Source of the DNA: Faucicola sp041855445
GTDB lineage: Bacteria; Pseudomonadota; Gammaproteobacteria; Pseudomonadales; Moraxellaceae
Direction of reading: 5' to 3'
DNA length: 6,143 nucleotides
NCBI GenBank assembly: GCA_041855445.1
Contig: JBHAEG010000009.1
Span: forward strand, 1-6,143
Position numbers and translations under genes: made by a program. Below the pieces are notes generated by a model. It ran no database searches. It was not told where the DNA came from and saw only the letters and a list, made by a program, of their open reading frames with translations. This document shows, piece after piece, positions 1-5,407 of the stretch (the first letter of the stretch is position 1; each line of letters starts with the position of its first letter).

Positions 1-24
1 AGCAACAGCAACAGCAACAGCAAC
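1..24 (+). repeat. Hexanucleotide tandem repeat AGCAAC x4 encoding an Ala-Thr linker
   Basis: Four perfect copies of AGCAAC begin at the window edge, so the array may be longer. In the lysozyme reading frame they read GCA ACA, giving alternating Ala and Thr. The unit is a multiple of three, so gain or loss of copies would change linker length by two residues without shifting the frame. Ala/Thr-rich stretches are typical of flexible interdomain linkers. Confidence 0.85.
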
Positions 25-505
25 GACTATATCAAATCAACCAATGACTCTGTCAAATAATGGTATTAATTTAATTAAAGGGTTTGAAGGATTTGTTGCC
101 CAGCCATATCAAGATGCCGTTGGCGTGTGGACGATTGGTTATGGCAATACTTATTATGCAGATGGTCGCCGAGTCAGTGCCAATGACCGTCCATTAACAG
201 AAGTTGAGGCTACTCAGTTAAAACAAACTATTATTAATCGGGATTTTGTGCCTGCAATTAATCGATTGTTGGCTAATGAAATTCAAGCAGGTAAAGTTAA
301 TCAAAACATGTTTGATGCGTTAGTGTCATTGGCGTATAACATTGGCGTTGGGGCGTTATCTAATTCATCAGTCATTCGTCATTTAAAAGCTGGTGATAAA
401 CAGTTGGCAGGTGATAGTTTTTTATTGTGGAATAAAGCAAGCGGTCGAGAGTTGGCAGGTTTAACATATCGCAGACAAGCTGAACGTCAGTTATTTTTAT
501 CTTAA
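2..505 (+). CDS. Phage-type lysozyme (GH24 muramidase) domain, C-terminal part of a longer protein, 5' end outside window
   Basis: This encodes a T4/P22-type lysozyme that would cleave the MurNAc-GlcNAc bond of peptidoglycan. Counting from the ATG at 44, the GH24 catalytic pattern E-x8-D-x5-T is present as E15, D24 and T30, within GFEGF...QDAVGVWTIGYGNT. The family's later landmarks are also visible: SLAYNIGVGAL near residues 94-104 and the C-terminal GLTYRRQAERQL. The domain is full length and ends at a TAA. The frame stays open upstream of the ATG to the window edge and encodes four Ala-Thr units followed by TISNQP. No Shine-Dalgarno sequence precedes the ATG at 44. I therefore read this as the catalytic C-terminal domain of a larger protein joined by an Ala-Thr linker, not as a gene starting at 44. 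The N-terminal domain is unseen, so a prophage endolysin and a secreted or effector muramidase are both possible. The enzyme class is sure; the partial status is likely. Confidence 0.88.
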   Translation, partial: ATATATATTISNQPMTLSNNGINLIKGFEGFVAQPYQDAVGVWTIGYGNTYYADGRRVSANDRPLTEVEATQLKQTIINRDFVPAINRLLANEIQAGKVNQNMFDALVSLAYNIGVGALSNSSVIRHLKAGDKQLAGDSFLLWNKASGRELAGLTYRRQAERQLFLS

Positions 506-582
506 TTAACAATTTTACTTAACTTATTAAAATGCTTTTCATTAAAACACAACTGACCAATTAGTTATATTATTAAGTGGAT

Positions 583-623
583 TGGTGATGGTTTTGAAGT
601 CATTTGAATAAATACCATCACCA
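583..623. terminator. Inverted repeat between convergent genes, possible weak terminator
   Basis: TGGTGATGGT at 583-592 is perfectly complementary to ACCATCACCA at 614-623, with a 21-base loop. It lies between the lysozyme stop and the stop of the convergent WG-repeat gene, where a shared terminator would be expected. Neither side has a clean run of T, and the loop is long, so termination is only a possibility. The right arm can also pair with GGTGATGGT at 655-663, inside the last codons of the WG-repeat gene. The rest of 506-648 is AT-rich and shows nothing else. Confidence 0.3.
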
Positions 624-648
624 TGACAAATATATCAAAGTAGTTTTA

Positions 649-1902
649 TTAATAGGTGATGGTTAATAGTTTACCATGTCTATCAATAAACCCCCATTTT
701 TCGTTTTTTTGAACAACAGCCAAACCATCAAAGAAGTTTGAAGCATTATCATACGCTAAATTAATCACCAACCGACCTGTTTTGTCAATATAGCCATATT
801 TGCCGTCTTTTTGCACCAGTGCCAAGCCTTCAGAGAAGTTATTCGCCTCATCATAATCAAAACCAATCACCAACCGACCTGTTTTATCAATAAAACCAAA
901 TTTATCGTTTTTGTACACACGAGCTAAACCATCAACAAAACCGTTAGCTTCATCATACTGAAAATCAATCACTACCCGACCTGTTTTGTCAATAAAACCT
1001 GCTTTGTCATTTTTATAAACAACCGCCAAACCGTCAGAAAATTCCCCAGCCCTATCATATTCAAACCCGATAACTTTACGACCTGTTTTATCAATAAAAC
1101 CGTATTTTTCATTGTGATAAACCAGTGCTAAGTCGTCAAGAAAGCCACTGACATTATCATATTTAAAATCAATCACCGCTTGACCTGTTTTATCAATAAA
1201 ACCATATTTGCCATCTTTTTGAACCAGTGCCAACCCATCAGAAAAATCCATCGCATCTGTATAATCAAACTTAGTCACCACCCGACCTGTCTTATCAATA
1301 TAGCCATATTTACCGTCTTTTTGGACATAAGCCAAGCCATCAAAAAAATCTGAAGCATCATCATAATTAAAGTCAATAATCATACGACCTGTCTTATCAA
1401 TATAGCCGTATTTGTCATTTTTTTGGACACGAGCCAAGCCCTCAAAAAAATCCACAGCATGATTGTAGTTAAAATCAATCACTGTTTTACCTGTTTTATC
1501 AATAAAGCCGTATTTGCCATTTTTCTTGACCAAGGCCAGCCCCTCAAAAAATTCTGAAGCCTCATCATAATCAAAGTTAATAATTGTACGACCTGTTTTG
1601 TCAATATAGCCGTATTTATTATTTTTTTTAACTACCGCCAAACCATCAAAAAAATTTTGGGCAGACTCATATTGGGTATCAACAACTATCCAACCTGTTT
1701 TATCAATATAGCCGTATTTATCGTCTTTTTGGACACGAGCCAACCCTTCATTAAACTGATAAACTTCATCAAAAACAAATACTTGTTGTTTTATTGATTG
1801 TTGTTGTGTATTGGTTTTAGGTTGTATTTCTGGTGTTTTGGCACAAGAAACAGATGCTGATACAAAAGTAAAAGCCATCATCAAATAAGAAAGGTTTTTC
1901 AA
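649..1902 (-). CDS. Exported WG-repeat protein, 11 tandem 34-residue repeats
   Basis: The protein is a signal sequence, a short Gln/Thr/Lys-rich segment and then repeats only. I start it at TTG 1902: AGGGGG at 1915-1910 sits 7 bases upstream, and translation from there gives a normal signal peptide (MKNLSYLMMAFTFVSASVSCA). Upstream in-frame ATG 1941 and TTG 1944 would add a poor N-terminus. Cleavage is likely after SCA (residue 21), matching the SYA|QTPE of the neighbouring paralogue. A lipoprotein start at Cys20 is possible, but the lipobox (SVS-C) is poor. Residues 44-417 are exactly 11 units of 34, of the form YDxAxxFxxGLAxVxKxxKYGFIDKTGxxVIxF, matching the WG beta-hairpin repeat family. 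Trp-Gly itself occurs only in the last repeat; the others mostly have Tyr-Gly or Phe-Gly. Such proteins are usually exported or surface-linked with unknown function, and no catalytic residues are evident. The export call is an inference from the signal peptide. Confidence 0.88.
   Translation of the reverse strand: MKNLSYLMMAFTFVSASVSCAKTPEIQPKTNTQQQSIKQQVFVFDEVYQFNEGLARVQKDDKYGYIDKTGWIVVDTQYESAQNFFDGLAVVKKNNKYGYIDKTGRTIINFDYDEASEFFEGLALVKKNGKYGFIDKTGKTVIDFNYNHAVDFFEGLARVQKNDKYGYIDKTGRMIIDFNYDDASDFFDGLAYVQKDGKYGYIDKTGRVVTKFDYTDAMDFSDGLALVQKDGKYGFIDKTGQAVIDFKYDNVSGFLDDLALVYHNEKYGFIDKTGRKVIGFEYDRAGEFSDGLAVVYKNDKAGFIDKTGRVVIDFQYDEANGFVDGLARVYKNDKFGFIDKTGRLVIGFDYDEANNFSEGLALVQKDGKYGYIDKTGRLVINLAYDNASNFFDGLAVVQKNEKWGFIDRHGKLLTITY
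652..1773 (-). repeat. 102-bp coding tandem repeat, 11 units
   Basis: The WG-repeat units are each 34 codons with no spacers: 11 x 102 = 1122 bp, exactly from the first repeat codon to the last codon before the stop. Units are diverged at the DNA level but keep near-identical cores such as the sequence for FIDKTGR (read as acctgttttatcaataaa on the plus strand). Homologous recombination between units would remove or add 102 bp and keep the frame, so copy number may vary between strains. Confidence 0.9.
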
Positions 1903-1951
1903 AACAATACCCCCTGTATAAATTAAGTGTGATACAAACATCAATTTAGTA

Positions 1952-2194
1952 TTAATGCTTTATCAGTTGTTTGTTATGAGTAATGACCAATGATTTTCCC
2001 GTTTTATCAATAAAGCCGAATTTGCCGTCTTTTTCAACGCTCGTCAAACCCTCTTGTAATACATTAACATAATCAAACATAAATGCTTGTTATTGCAAGT
2101 TGGCTTGGTGCTGTGTTTCTGGGGTTTGGGCATAAGAGATAGGCACTACAGTCAATGCTAAGGTTATCATTAGTACATGAGCATAATTTTTCAT
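1952..2194 (-). pseudogene. Decayed WG-repeat paralogue: signal peptide, in-frame TAA, one repeat
   Basis: A second WG-repeat gene lies 49 bp upstream of the intact one on the same strand. ATG 2194 has AAGGA at 2206-2202, 7 bases upstream, and encodes a clear signal peptide (MKNYAHVLMITLALTVV, then PISYA, with cleavage before QTPETQ) similar to the intact paralogue. Codon 35 is TAA (2092-2090), where the intact copy has a Gln-rich run, so a CAA-to-TAA change is the likely cause. Reading through the stop in the same frame gives QAFMFDYVNVL and exactly one 34-residue WG unit containing KFGFIDKTGKSLVIT, then NKQLIKH and TAA. Expression would yield only a 34-residue precursor, or about 12 residues after signal cleavage. 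It probably arose by tandem duplication followed by repeat loss. A live single-repeat gene is excluded unless the stop is read through. Confidence 0.8.
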
Positions 2195-2242
2195 AAAGGT
2201 GTCCTTGTATTATTAAGTATTGCTAATGCCAATAATTAAAGT

Positions 2243-2295
2243 AGCTATTTTTTATTAAGGGATTTTAGCAAGATTATCAGTAAGCAAAAATAGCT
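2243..2295 (-). repeat. 10-bp inverted repeat in the putative leader of the WG paralogue
   Basis: AGCTATTTTT at 2243-2252 and AAAAATAGCT at 2286-2295 are perfectly complementary across a 33-base gap. If the candidate promoter at 2331-2361 is used, both arms lie in the 5' leader of the minus-strand transcript. The arms are AT-rich, so a regulatory role is unproven. Confidence 0.4.
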
Positions 2296-2330
2296 CAATA
2301 ACCAACTTCTCCATATCCTTATGAAACTAT

Positions 2331-2361
2331 ATTATAATGTATTATAACTCAAATACCTCAA
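2331..2361 (-). promoter_or_regulatory. Candidate promoter for the WG-repeat pair
   Basis: On the minus strand there are two perfect TATAAT hexamers, 2346-2341 and 2336-2331. TTGAGG at 2361-2356 lies 19 bases upstream of the second. Transcription from here would give a leader of roughly 130 bases before ATG 2194 and could also serve the intact gene, which has no obvious promoter of its own. The spacing is longer than ideal and the surroundings are very AT-rich, so chance matches are likely. Confidence 0.3.
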
Positions 2362-2590
2362 GCACGCCACAATATACCCACATTAAACAACTGTACTAAA
2401 ATAATTTTAAGCAAAAAAAATTTAACAATAAATATAATAATTATTATAAATAATACCGCCTTTTACAAAAGACAAGGATATAACGTGTTAGGTGACTGCC
2501 TTATTTATCTGACTAAAACCCAATAGAATATTCTTAGAAAAGATTAGTAAATAGATTATAGTAAAAATGACATTGTGTTTATTTATCTGC

Positions 2591-2621
2591 CGTGATAGTG
2601 TGATTGACTGAGCCTATCATG
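2591..2621. promoter_or_regulatory. Imperfect inverted repeat just upstream of the mdaB-like gene
   Basis: CGTGATAG at 2591-2598 and CTATCATG at 2614-2621 are complementary at 7 of 8 positions, with a 15-base gap. The site ends 27 bases before the ATG at 2649, a usual place for an operator. No regulator family is indicated by the sequence. Confidence 0.25.
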
Positions 2622-2648
2622 GCTATCTACTCTACTTTAGGAATTGTT

Positions 2649-3228
2649 ATGAATATCTTTATTACTAAATGGCGGTAAAGCCTTTGGACATTCAAAAGGT
2701 CAGCTTAACCATACCTTACACGCTACCGCTCATGAAACACTCACTCAATTAGGGCATCACATTCAAGAAACTGTGATTGATGATGGTTATGATGTCCATG
2801 CAGAAGTTGAGAAAATTTTATGGGCAGATGTGGTGATTTGGCAAATGCCAGGATGGTGGATGGGTGAACCGTGGACGGTTAAAAAATATATGGACGAAGT
2901 CTTTACCACAGGACATGGTAAGCTGTATACAAGCGATGGTCGTCATCGTGATAATCCAACCAAAAATTATGGTAAAGGTGGTTTATTACAAAACAAACAA
3001 TATATGCTTTCATTAACATGGAACGCTCCAATAGAAGCATTTGATGAGCCAAATGAATTTTTTGCAGGCGTGGGCGTTGATGGAGTATATTTACATTTTC
3101 ATAAAGCCAATGAGTTTTTGGGAATGACTCACTTGCCAACATTTATCGTGAATGATGTGATTAAAGCCCCTGATGTCCCACATTTTATTGAGCAATATCA
3201 AACACATTTAAAAACGGTGTTTGGTTAA
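2649..3228 (+). pseudogene. mdaB: mdaB-like NAD(P)H:quinone reductase, frameshifted near the start
   Basis: MdaB is a cytosolic FAD-binding flavodoxin-fold enzyme that reduces quinones with NADPH in two-electron steps and limits redox cycling. The match to E. coli MdaB from memory is strong: WADVVIWQMPGWWMG, PWTVKKYMDEVF, GHGKLYTSDGR, YMLSLTWNAP, GVGVDGVYLHFHKANEFLGM and NDVIKAPDVP. The natural start is ATG 2649, with AGGA 6 bases upstream. From it the frame reads MNIFITKWR and stops at TAA 2676. The family's NGGKAFGHSKGQL follows at once in the +1 frame from 2668. One extra A in the AAA at 2667-2669 explains this: removing one base gives a 192-codon ORF, the usual length. The next in-frame start is GTG 2773, which would lose the N-terminal cofactor-binding strand and loop and has no clear ribosome site. 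It is a real recent pseudogene or a sequencing error; the rest is undamaged. Confidence 0.85.
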
Positions 3229-3242
3229 TCTAAGATTAGAAA

Positions 3243-3275
3243 ATGGAAAGTTTAGCCACTTGCCAGACTTTCCAT
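3243..3275 (-). terminator. Hairpin at the 3' end of the LysE-type gene
   Basis: ATGGAAAGT at 3243-3251 pairs perfectly with ACTTTCCAT at 3267-3275 around a 15-base loop. On the minus strand the stem overlaps the last codons and the stop of the exporter gene and is followed by TTTTCTAA. This fits a weak rho-independent terminator. The stem has few G-C pairs, so the efficiency is doubtful. Confidence 0.45.
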
Positions 3276-3875
3276 CACTTGTTTAATCAGCATACTCAAT
3301 GCAATTAAAATCATCAACACACCTGATACACGACTTATCACAGTCGAAAGCCTTGGGCGACAACGTAATGCAAATCCTGCACCAATACCCACCATCGGAT
3401 AAATCAACGCACAATTGACAATATGTATTAATCCTAAAAATAGCGTTTGATTTGCCATTGACCACCCAGCTTGTGTTGTTAAAAATTGCGGAACGATTGC
3501 CAAAAACATCAATAATACTTTAGGATTTAACCCACTAACGGCAATCCCTTTGATAAGCCATTGTTTGGCTGATTGTTCTTGGATATGTCCTTCGTCAATT
3601 GTGGCAGGTGAACGCAAAATTTGCACCCCCATCCATATCAAATACACCGCACCAATAACGGTCAATAACGATAAAACAGGCGGATAAGAGGCAATCATAA
3701 CGCCAAGCCCTGTTGCAACCAATACAATGACTGCCAAATAACCAAGCAACATACCGCATAAAGCAGGTAAGACTTGACGTTTTATACCTGCGGACATCAC
3801 ATATGCCCAATCCAAACCAGGGGTACAGGTTAAAGAAAATGATACTGTCCAAAATCCTAACAATGCCGTTATCAT
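3252..3875 (-). CDS. LysE/RhtB-family amino-acid exporter
   Basis: This is an inner-membrane transporter of the LysE/RhtB superfamily, which exports amino acids such as lysine, threonine, homoserine or leucine. I start at ATG 3875 because GGAG at 3885-3882 lies 6 bases upstream; the in-frame GTG at 3887 has the ribosome site inside its own reading frame. The resulting 207 residues are typical for the family. Visible marks are an N-terminal hydrophobic segment ending in TCTPGLD (the family's TPGP-like motif, here TPGL, residues 18-21), long hydrophobic helices consistent with about six membrane spans, and SGLNPKVLLMFLAIVPQF with the conserved Asn-Pro-Lys at 117-119. It diverges from an Lrp/AsnC-type regulator, the standard arrangement for exporters induced by their own substrate. 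The substrate cannot be told from the sequence. Confidence 0.88.
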   Translation of the reverse strand: MITALLGFWTVSFSLTCTPGLDWAYVMSAGIKRQVLPALCGMLLGYLAVIVLVATGLGVMIASYPPVLSLLTVIGAVYLIWMGVQILRSPATIDEGHIQEQSAKQWLIKGIAVSGLNPKVLLMFLAIVPQFLTTQAGWSMANQTLFLGLIHIVNCALIYPMVGIGAGFALRCRPRLSTVISRVSGVLMILIALSMLIKQVMESLASG

Positions 3876-3906
3876 GACACACTCCACATCTGCTAAATTG
3901 AGGTGT

Positions 3907-3912
3907 ATGATA
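3907..3912 (-). promoter_or_regulatory. Candidate -10 element of the LysE-type gene
   Basis: TATCAT is read on the minus strand 31 bases before the exporter's ATG. No good -35 lies 16-18 bases further up. The position a -35 would occupy borders the TGCTAGAA repeats, which fits a promoter that needs an activator such as the adjacent Lrp-type protein. Confidence 0.35.
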
Positions 3913-3921
3913 GCGATTTTG

Positions 3922-3952
3922 TGCTAGAAAGTGCTTGCGAAAATTGCTAGAA
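3922..3952. promoter_or_regulatory. TGCTAGAA direct repeat, candidate Lrp/AsnC-type operator
   Basis: TGCTAGAA occurs at 3922-3929 and again at 3945-3952, a 23-bp period or about two helical turns, within the roughly 100 bp between the divergent exporter and regulator genes. Regulators of the Lrp/AsnC class form multimers and commonly bind several helically phased sites. The repeat is upstream of the candidate exporter -10 and of the regulator's start, so it could serve both activation and autoregulation. That the neighbouring protein binds here is an inference. Confidence 0.4.
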
Positions 3953-3981
3953 TTTCTTTTATTTTTAGAAAAATTTTGCGT

Positions 3982-4434
3982 ATGGATAGGATTGATAAGA
4001 AAATTATTGCTGAAATACAGAAAAATGGGCGAATTTCTCTTACTGAGCTGTGCGAAAAAGTGGGCATTAGCCTATCGCCGTGCCAACGCCGTGTAAAACA
4101 GTTAGAACAAACAGGGGTGATTGTGGATTATCAAGCCAATATCAATCCGCACGCCGTTGGACTCAATTTTTCAGCAATGGTGTTTGTGATACTCAAAGAC
4201 GGCAGTCAAGCCAATATTATTGCGTTTGAACAGGCATTGGTAGAGATTAGCGAAATTGTTCAGGCACAGCGACTTTTTGGTGAGCATGATTATATTTTGC
4301 ATATTGTTACAGCAGATTTAAACGCGTTTCAAAAACTGTATGATGAGCAGCTGTCCAATTTACCTGCCATTCATCGGCTAACGTCTACTTTGGTGATGAA
4401 AGAAGTTTTGCCACGCAGGAGGTTGCCGATTTAA
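3982..4434 (+). CDS. Lrp/AsnC-family transcriptional regulator
   Basis: The product is a DNA-binding regulator that senses an amino acid and probably controls the divergent LysE/RhtB exporter. ATG 3982 gives 150 residues starting MDRIDKKIIAEIQKNGRIS, exactly the usual start of the family. An upstream in-frame GTG at 3931 would add 17 residues not seen in relatives and overlaps the candidate operator. The winged helix-turn-helix covers about residues 5-50 (ISLTELCEKVGISLSPCQRRVKQLE). A linker leads to the RAM ligand-binding/dimerisation domain from about 64 to 143, which includes the conserved GEHDYIL at 100-106. The ribosome site before the ATG is weak. Autoregulation is usual for this family. 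No defect is visible. The effector amino acid cannot be predicted. Confidence 0.9.
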   Translation: MDRIDKKIIAEIQKNGRISLTELCEKVGISLSPCQRRVKQLEQTGVIVDYQANINPHAVGLNFSAMVFVILKDGSQANIIAFEQALVEISEIVQAQRLFGEHDYILHIVTADLNAFQKLYDEQLSNLPAIHRLTSTLVMKEVLPRRRLPI

Positions 4435-4457
4435 AAAATATTGGCATTGGAGCATTG

Positions 4458-4595
4458 ATGTTTTTTGGAGGGGCGTTTTCCGCCATATTTCACCAAAATA
4501 CTCTACAAATGCTAATCAAAATCTATACTCACAAATCCCCTATAAAGCATTTGGAGTTTTTACCTTTATTTACACATTCATCGATAAATTTATGA
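4458..4595 (+). CDS. Dubious 45-codon ORF downstream of the Lrp-type gene, unrecognised
   Basis: ATG 4458 is preceded by GGAG at 4449-4452 with a 5-base spacer and opens 45 codons ending at TGA 4593. The product begins with a short hydrophobic stretch (MFFGGAFSAIF) followed by a polar, slightly basic part (IYTHKSPIKHLEF). I do not recognise it. The same frame is open upstream into the end of the regulator gene (VADLKNIGIGAL), so it might be a remnant of a longer membrane protein. A chance frame is at least as likely. Confidence 0.2.
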   Translation: MFFGGAFSAIFHQNTLQMLIKIYTHKSPIKHLEFLPLFTHSSINL

Positions 4596-4609
4596 CATTA
4601 TTATTATAT

Positions 4610-4651
4610 CTTTAAATTATCATTATCAATAAAACTAATGATAGTTTAAAG
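4610..4651. promoter_or_regulatory. 16-bp inverted repeat containing a Fur-box-like sequence upstream of the PliI-like gene
   Basis: CTTTAAATTATCATTA at 4610-4625 pairs with TAATGATAGTTTAAAG at 4636-4651 at 15 of 16 positions (the exception is a T-G wobble), around a 10-base loop. Within it, ATTATCATTATC at 4616-4627 is two perfect tandem copies of the Fur hexamer (GATAAT on the other strand), followed by AATAAA, a 4-of-6 match to a third copy. It lies 27-68 bases before the ATG at 4679, where an operator would overlap a promoter; TTATCA at 4624-4629 and TAAAGT at 4647-4652 form a weak -35/-10 pair with 17-base spacing. It could be a Fur operator, another palindromic operator or a transcript hairpin. 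No T run follows, so a terminator is unlikely. Confidence 0.4.
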
Positions 4652-4678
4652 TCATATGTTTAATTTTGAGCATCTATC

Positions 4679-5407
4679 ATGAAACGACACACTATCGCTC
4701 TTTTTCTTGCTACAAGTTTAGCATTCACCGCCCTACATGCCAATGCGACACCACAACAAACATCAACCAAAGCCACAGCTCAAACGACAAAAACCTATGT
4801 CAGCGATGGTTATCACAACCGCAACCAAGGCTATGACTGGGTTGCCGTTGAAACGACCAAATAAGCCGACAACTCGCTTAAAGTACAAATCCGCTCTCGC
4901 ACTGATAAGAAAAAACCAACCTGTACATTTGATGGCTTTGCCTATCCTGTGAGTAGCAATCTTTATCAACTAAAACAAGGGGATATGACGCTTAATCTGA
5001 CATTAAATGCCAAAAGCATTGACATTGCACCCGCCCAAAACAGCGACCGTAATAAAGCGATGACTTATTGTTCAGGCGGTGGCAGTTTGATAGGTAGTTA
5101 TCAAAGCGTTGCAAAACTAGACCGTACAGGACTAGATAAAACCAAGTTTATTCAAACCTTGTCTTTGCAAAATATCAGCTTTTATATTGACCATAAAGAC
5201 GATACCGTCAATATTCGTAGTAGTGGCTTGACCTATGAATTTGATGAAAACTACTCAATTAAAGGGCAACGCATTACCCATGCCGAAATTGAAGATATGA
5301 ACCGTGATGGTTATCCAGAAATTTTGATTTATTTACAAAATAGTAAAAAACCTTATGCTGGTGATGTCTTGGCATTTTCCGCTAATGGCAACAAATCTTT
5401 GCCTTGA
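4679..5407 (+). pseudogene. PliI-like periplasmic lysozyme inhibitor gene, in-frame stop and IS-truncated 3' end
   Basis: ATG 4679 encodes a signal peptide (MKRHTIALFLATSLAFTALHANA, cleaved after residue 23) and secreted-protein sequence up to TAA at 4862-4864 (codon 62). The same frame then continues without another stop to TGA 5405, so one nonsense change splits a single 242-codon frame. Beyond the stop are KKKPTCTFD (Cys82), TYCSGGGSL (Cys131; a possible disulfide pair), LSLQNISF and DMNRDGYPE at 206-214, then LAFSANGNKSL. From memory this pattern resembles PliI-type inhibitors of invertebrate lysozyme; the loop SKKPY (222-226) may correspond to their Ser/Tyr inhibitory loop. That family continues well past the KSL motif, whereas here the frame ends three codons later, right at the IS30-type element. 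I infer that the IS removed the C-terminus. The ribosome site is weak (TTGAG). Disruption is near certain; the family name is moderate. Confidence 0.75.

Larger units (their letters stand above)
2195..2648. other. AT-rich intergenic stretch without a convincing gene
   Basis: This 454-bp stretch separates the WG-repeat paralogue from the mdaB-like pseudogene and is upstream of both, so it should hold both promoters. It contains the candidate minus-strand promoter and inverted repeat listed separately, an A8 run at 2413-2420 and a perfect 16-bp palindrome TATAATAATTATTATA at 2433-2448. A 13-codon frame GTG 2485 to TAG 2526 has AAGGA 6 bases upstream but nothing recognisable. A weak plus-strand promoter for mdaB may use TATAGT at 2557-2562. 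No RNA gene was recognised. Confidence 0.55.

Noticed and set aside
44..505. A stand-alone 153-residue lysozyme starting at ATG 44
   Set aside because: No ribosome site precedes this ATG and the frame is open to the edge through a coding-like Ala-Thr repeat, so a partial longer gene is more likely.
652..1773. CRISPR array or noncoding satellite
   Set aside because: The 102-bp periodicity is a coding repeat in one open frame with no unique spacers.
2485..2526. Small ORF of 13 codons with AAGGA upstream
   Set aside because: Too short, no recognisable sequence, and such matches occur by chance in AT-rich DNA.
2903..3142. Minus-strand frame opposite the mdaB-like gene
   Set aside because: It is the antisense of well-conserved MdaB sequence and encodes nothing recognisable.
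3876..3887. GTG start for the LysE-type exporter
   Set aside because: The GGAG ribosome site lies inside this extension and is correctly spaced for ATG 3875.
3931..3981. GTG-initiated N-terminal extension of the Lrp-type regulator
   Set aside because: The family normally starts at the MDRID-like segment encoded from ATG 3982; the extension overlaps the likely operator.
4472..4484. GGCG/CGCC hairpin as terminator of the regulator gene
   Set aside because: The stem has only four pairs and is not followed by a T run.
1..5407. Lysozyme and PliI-like inhibitor as an enzyme-immunity pair
   Set aside because: PliI proteins act on invertebrate-type lysozymes, not GH24 enzymes; the genes are 4 kb apart and the inhibitor-like gene is broken.
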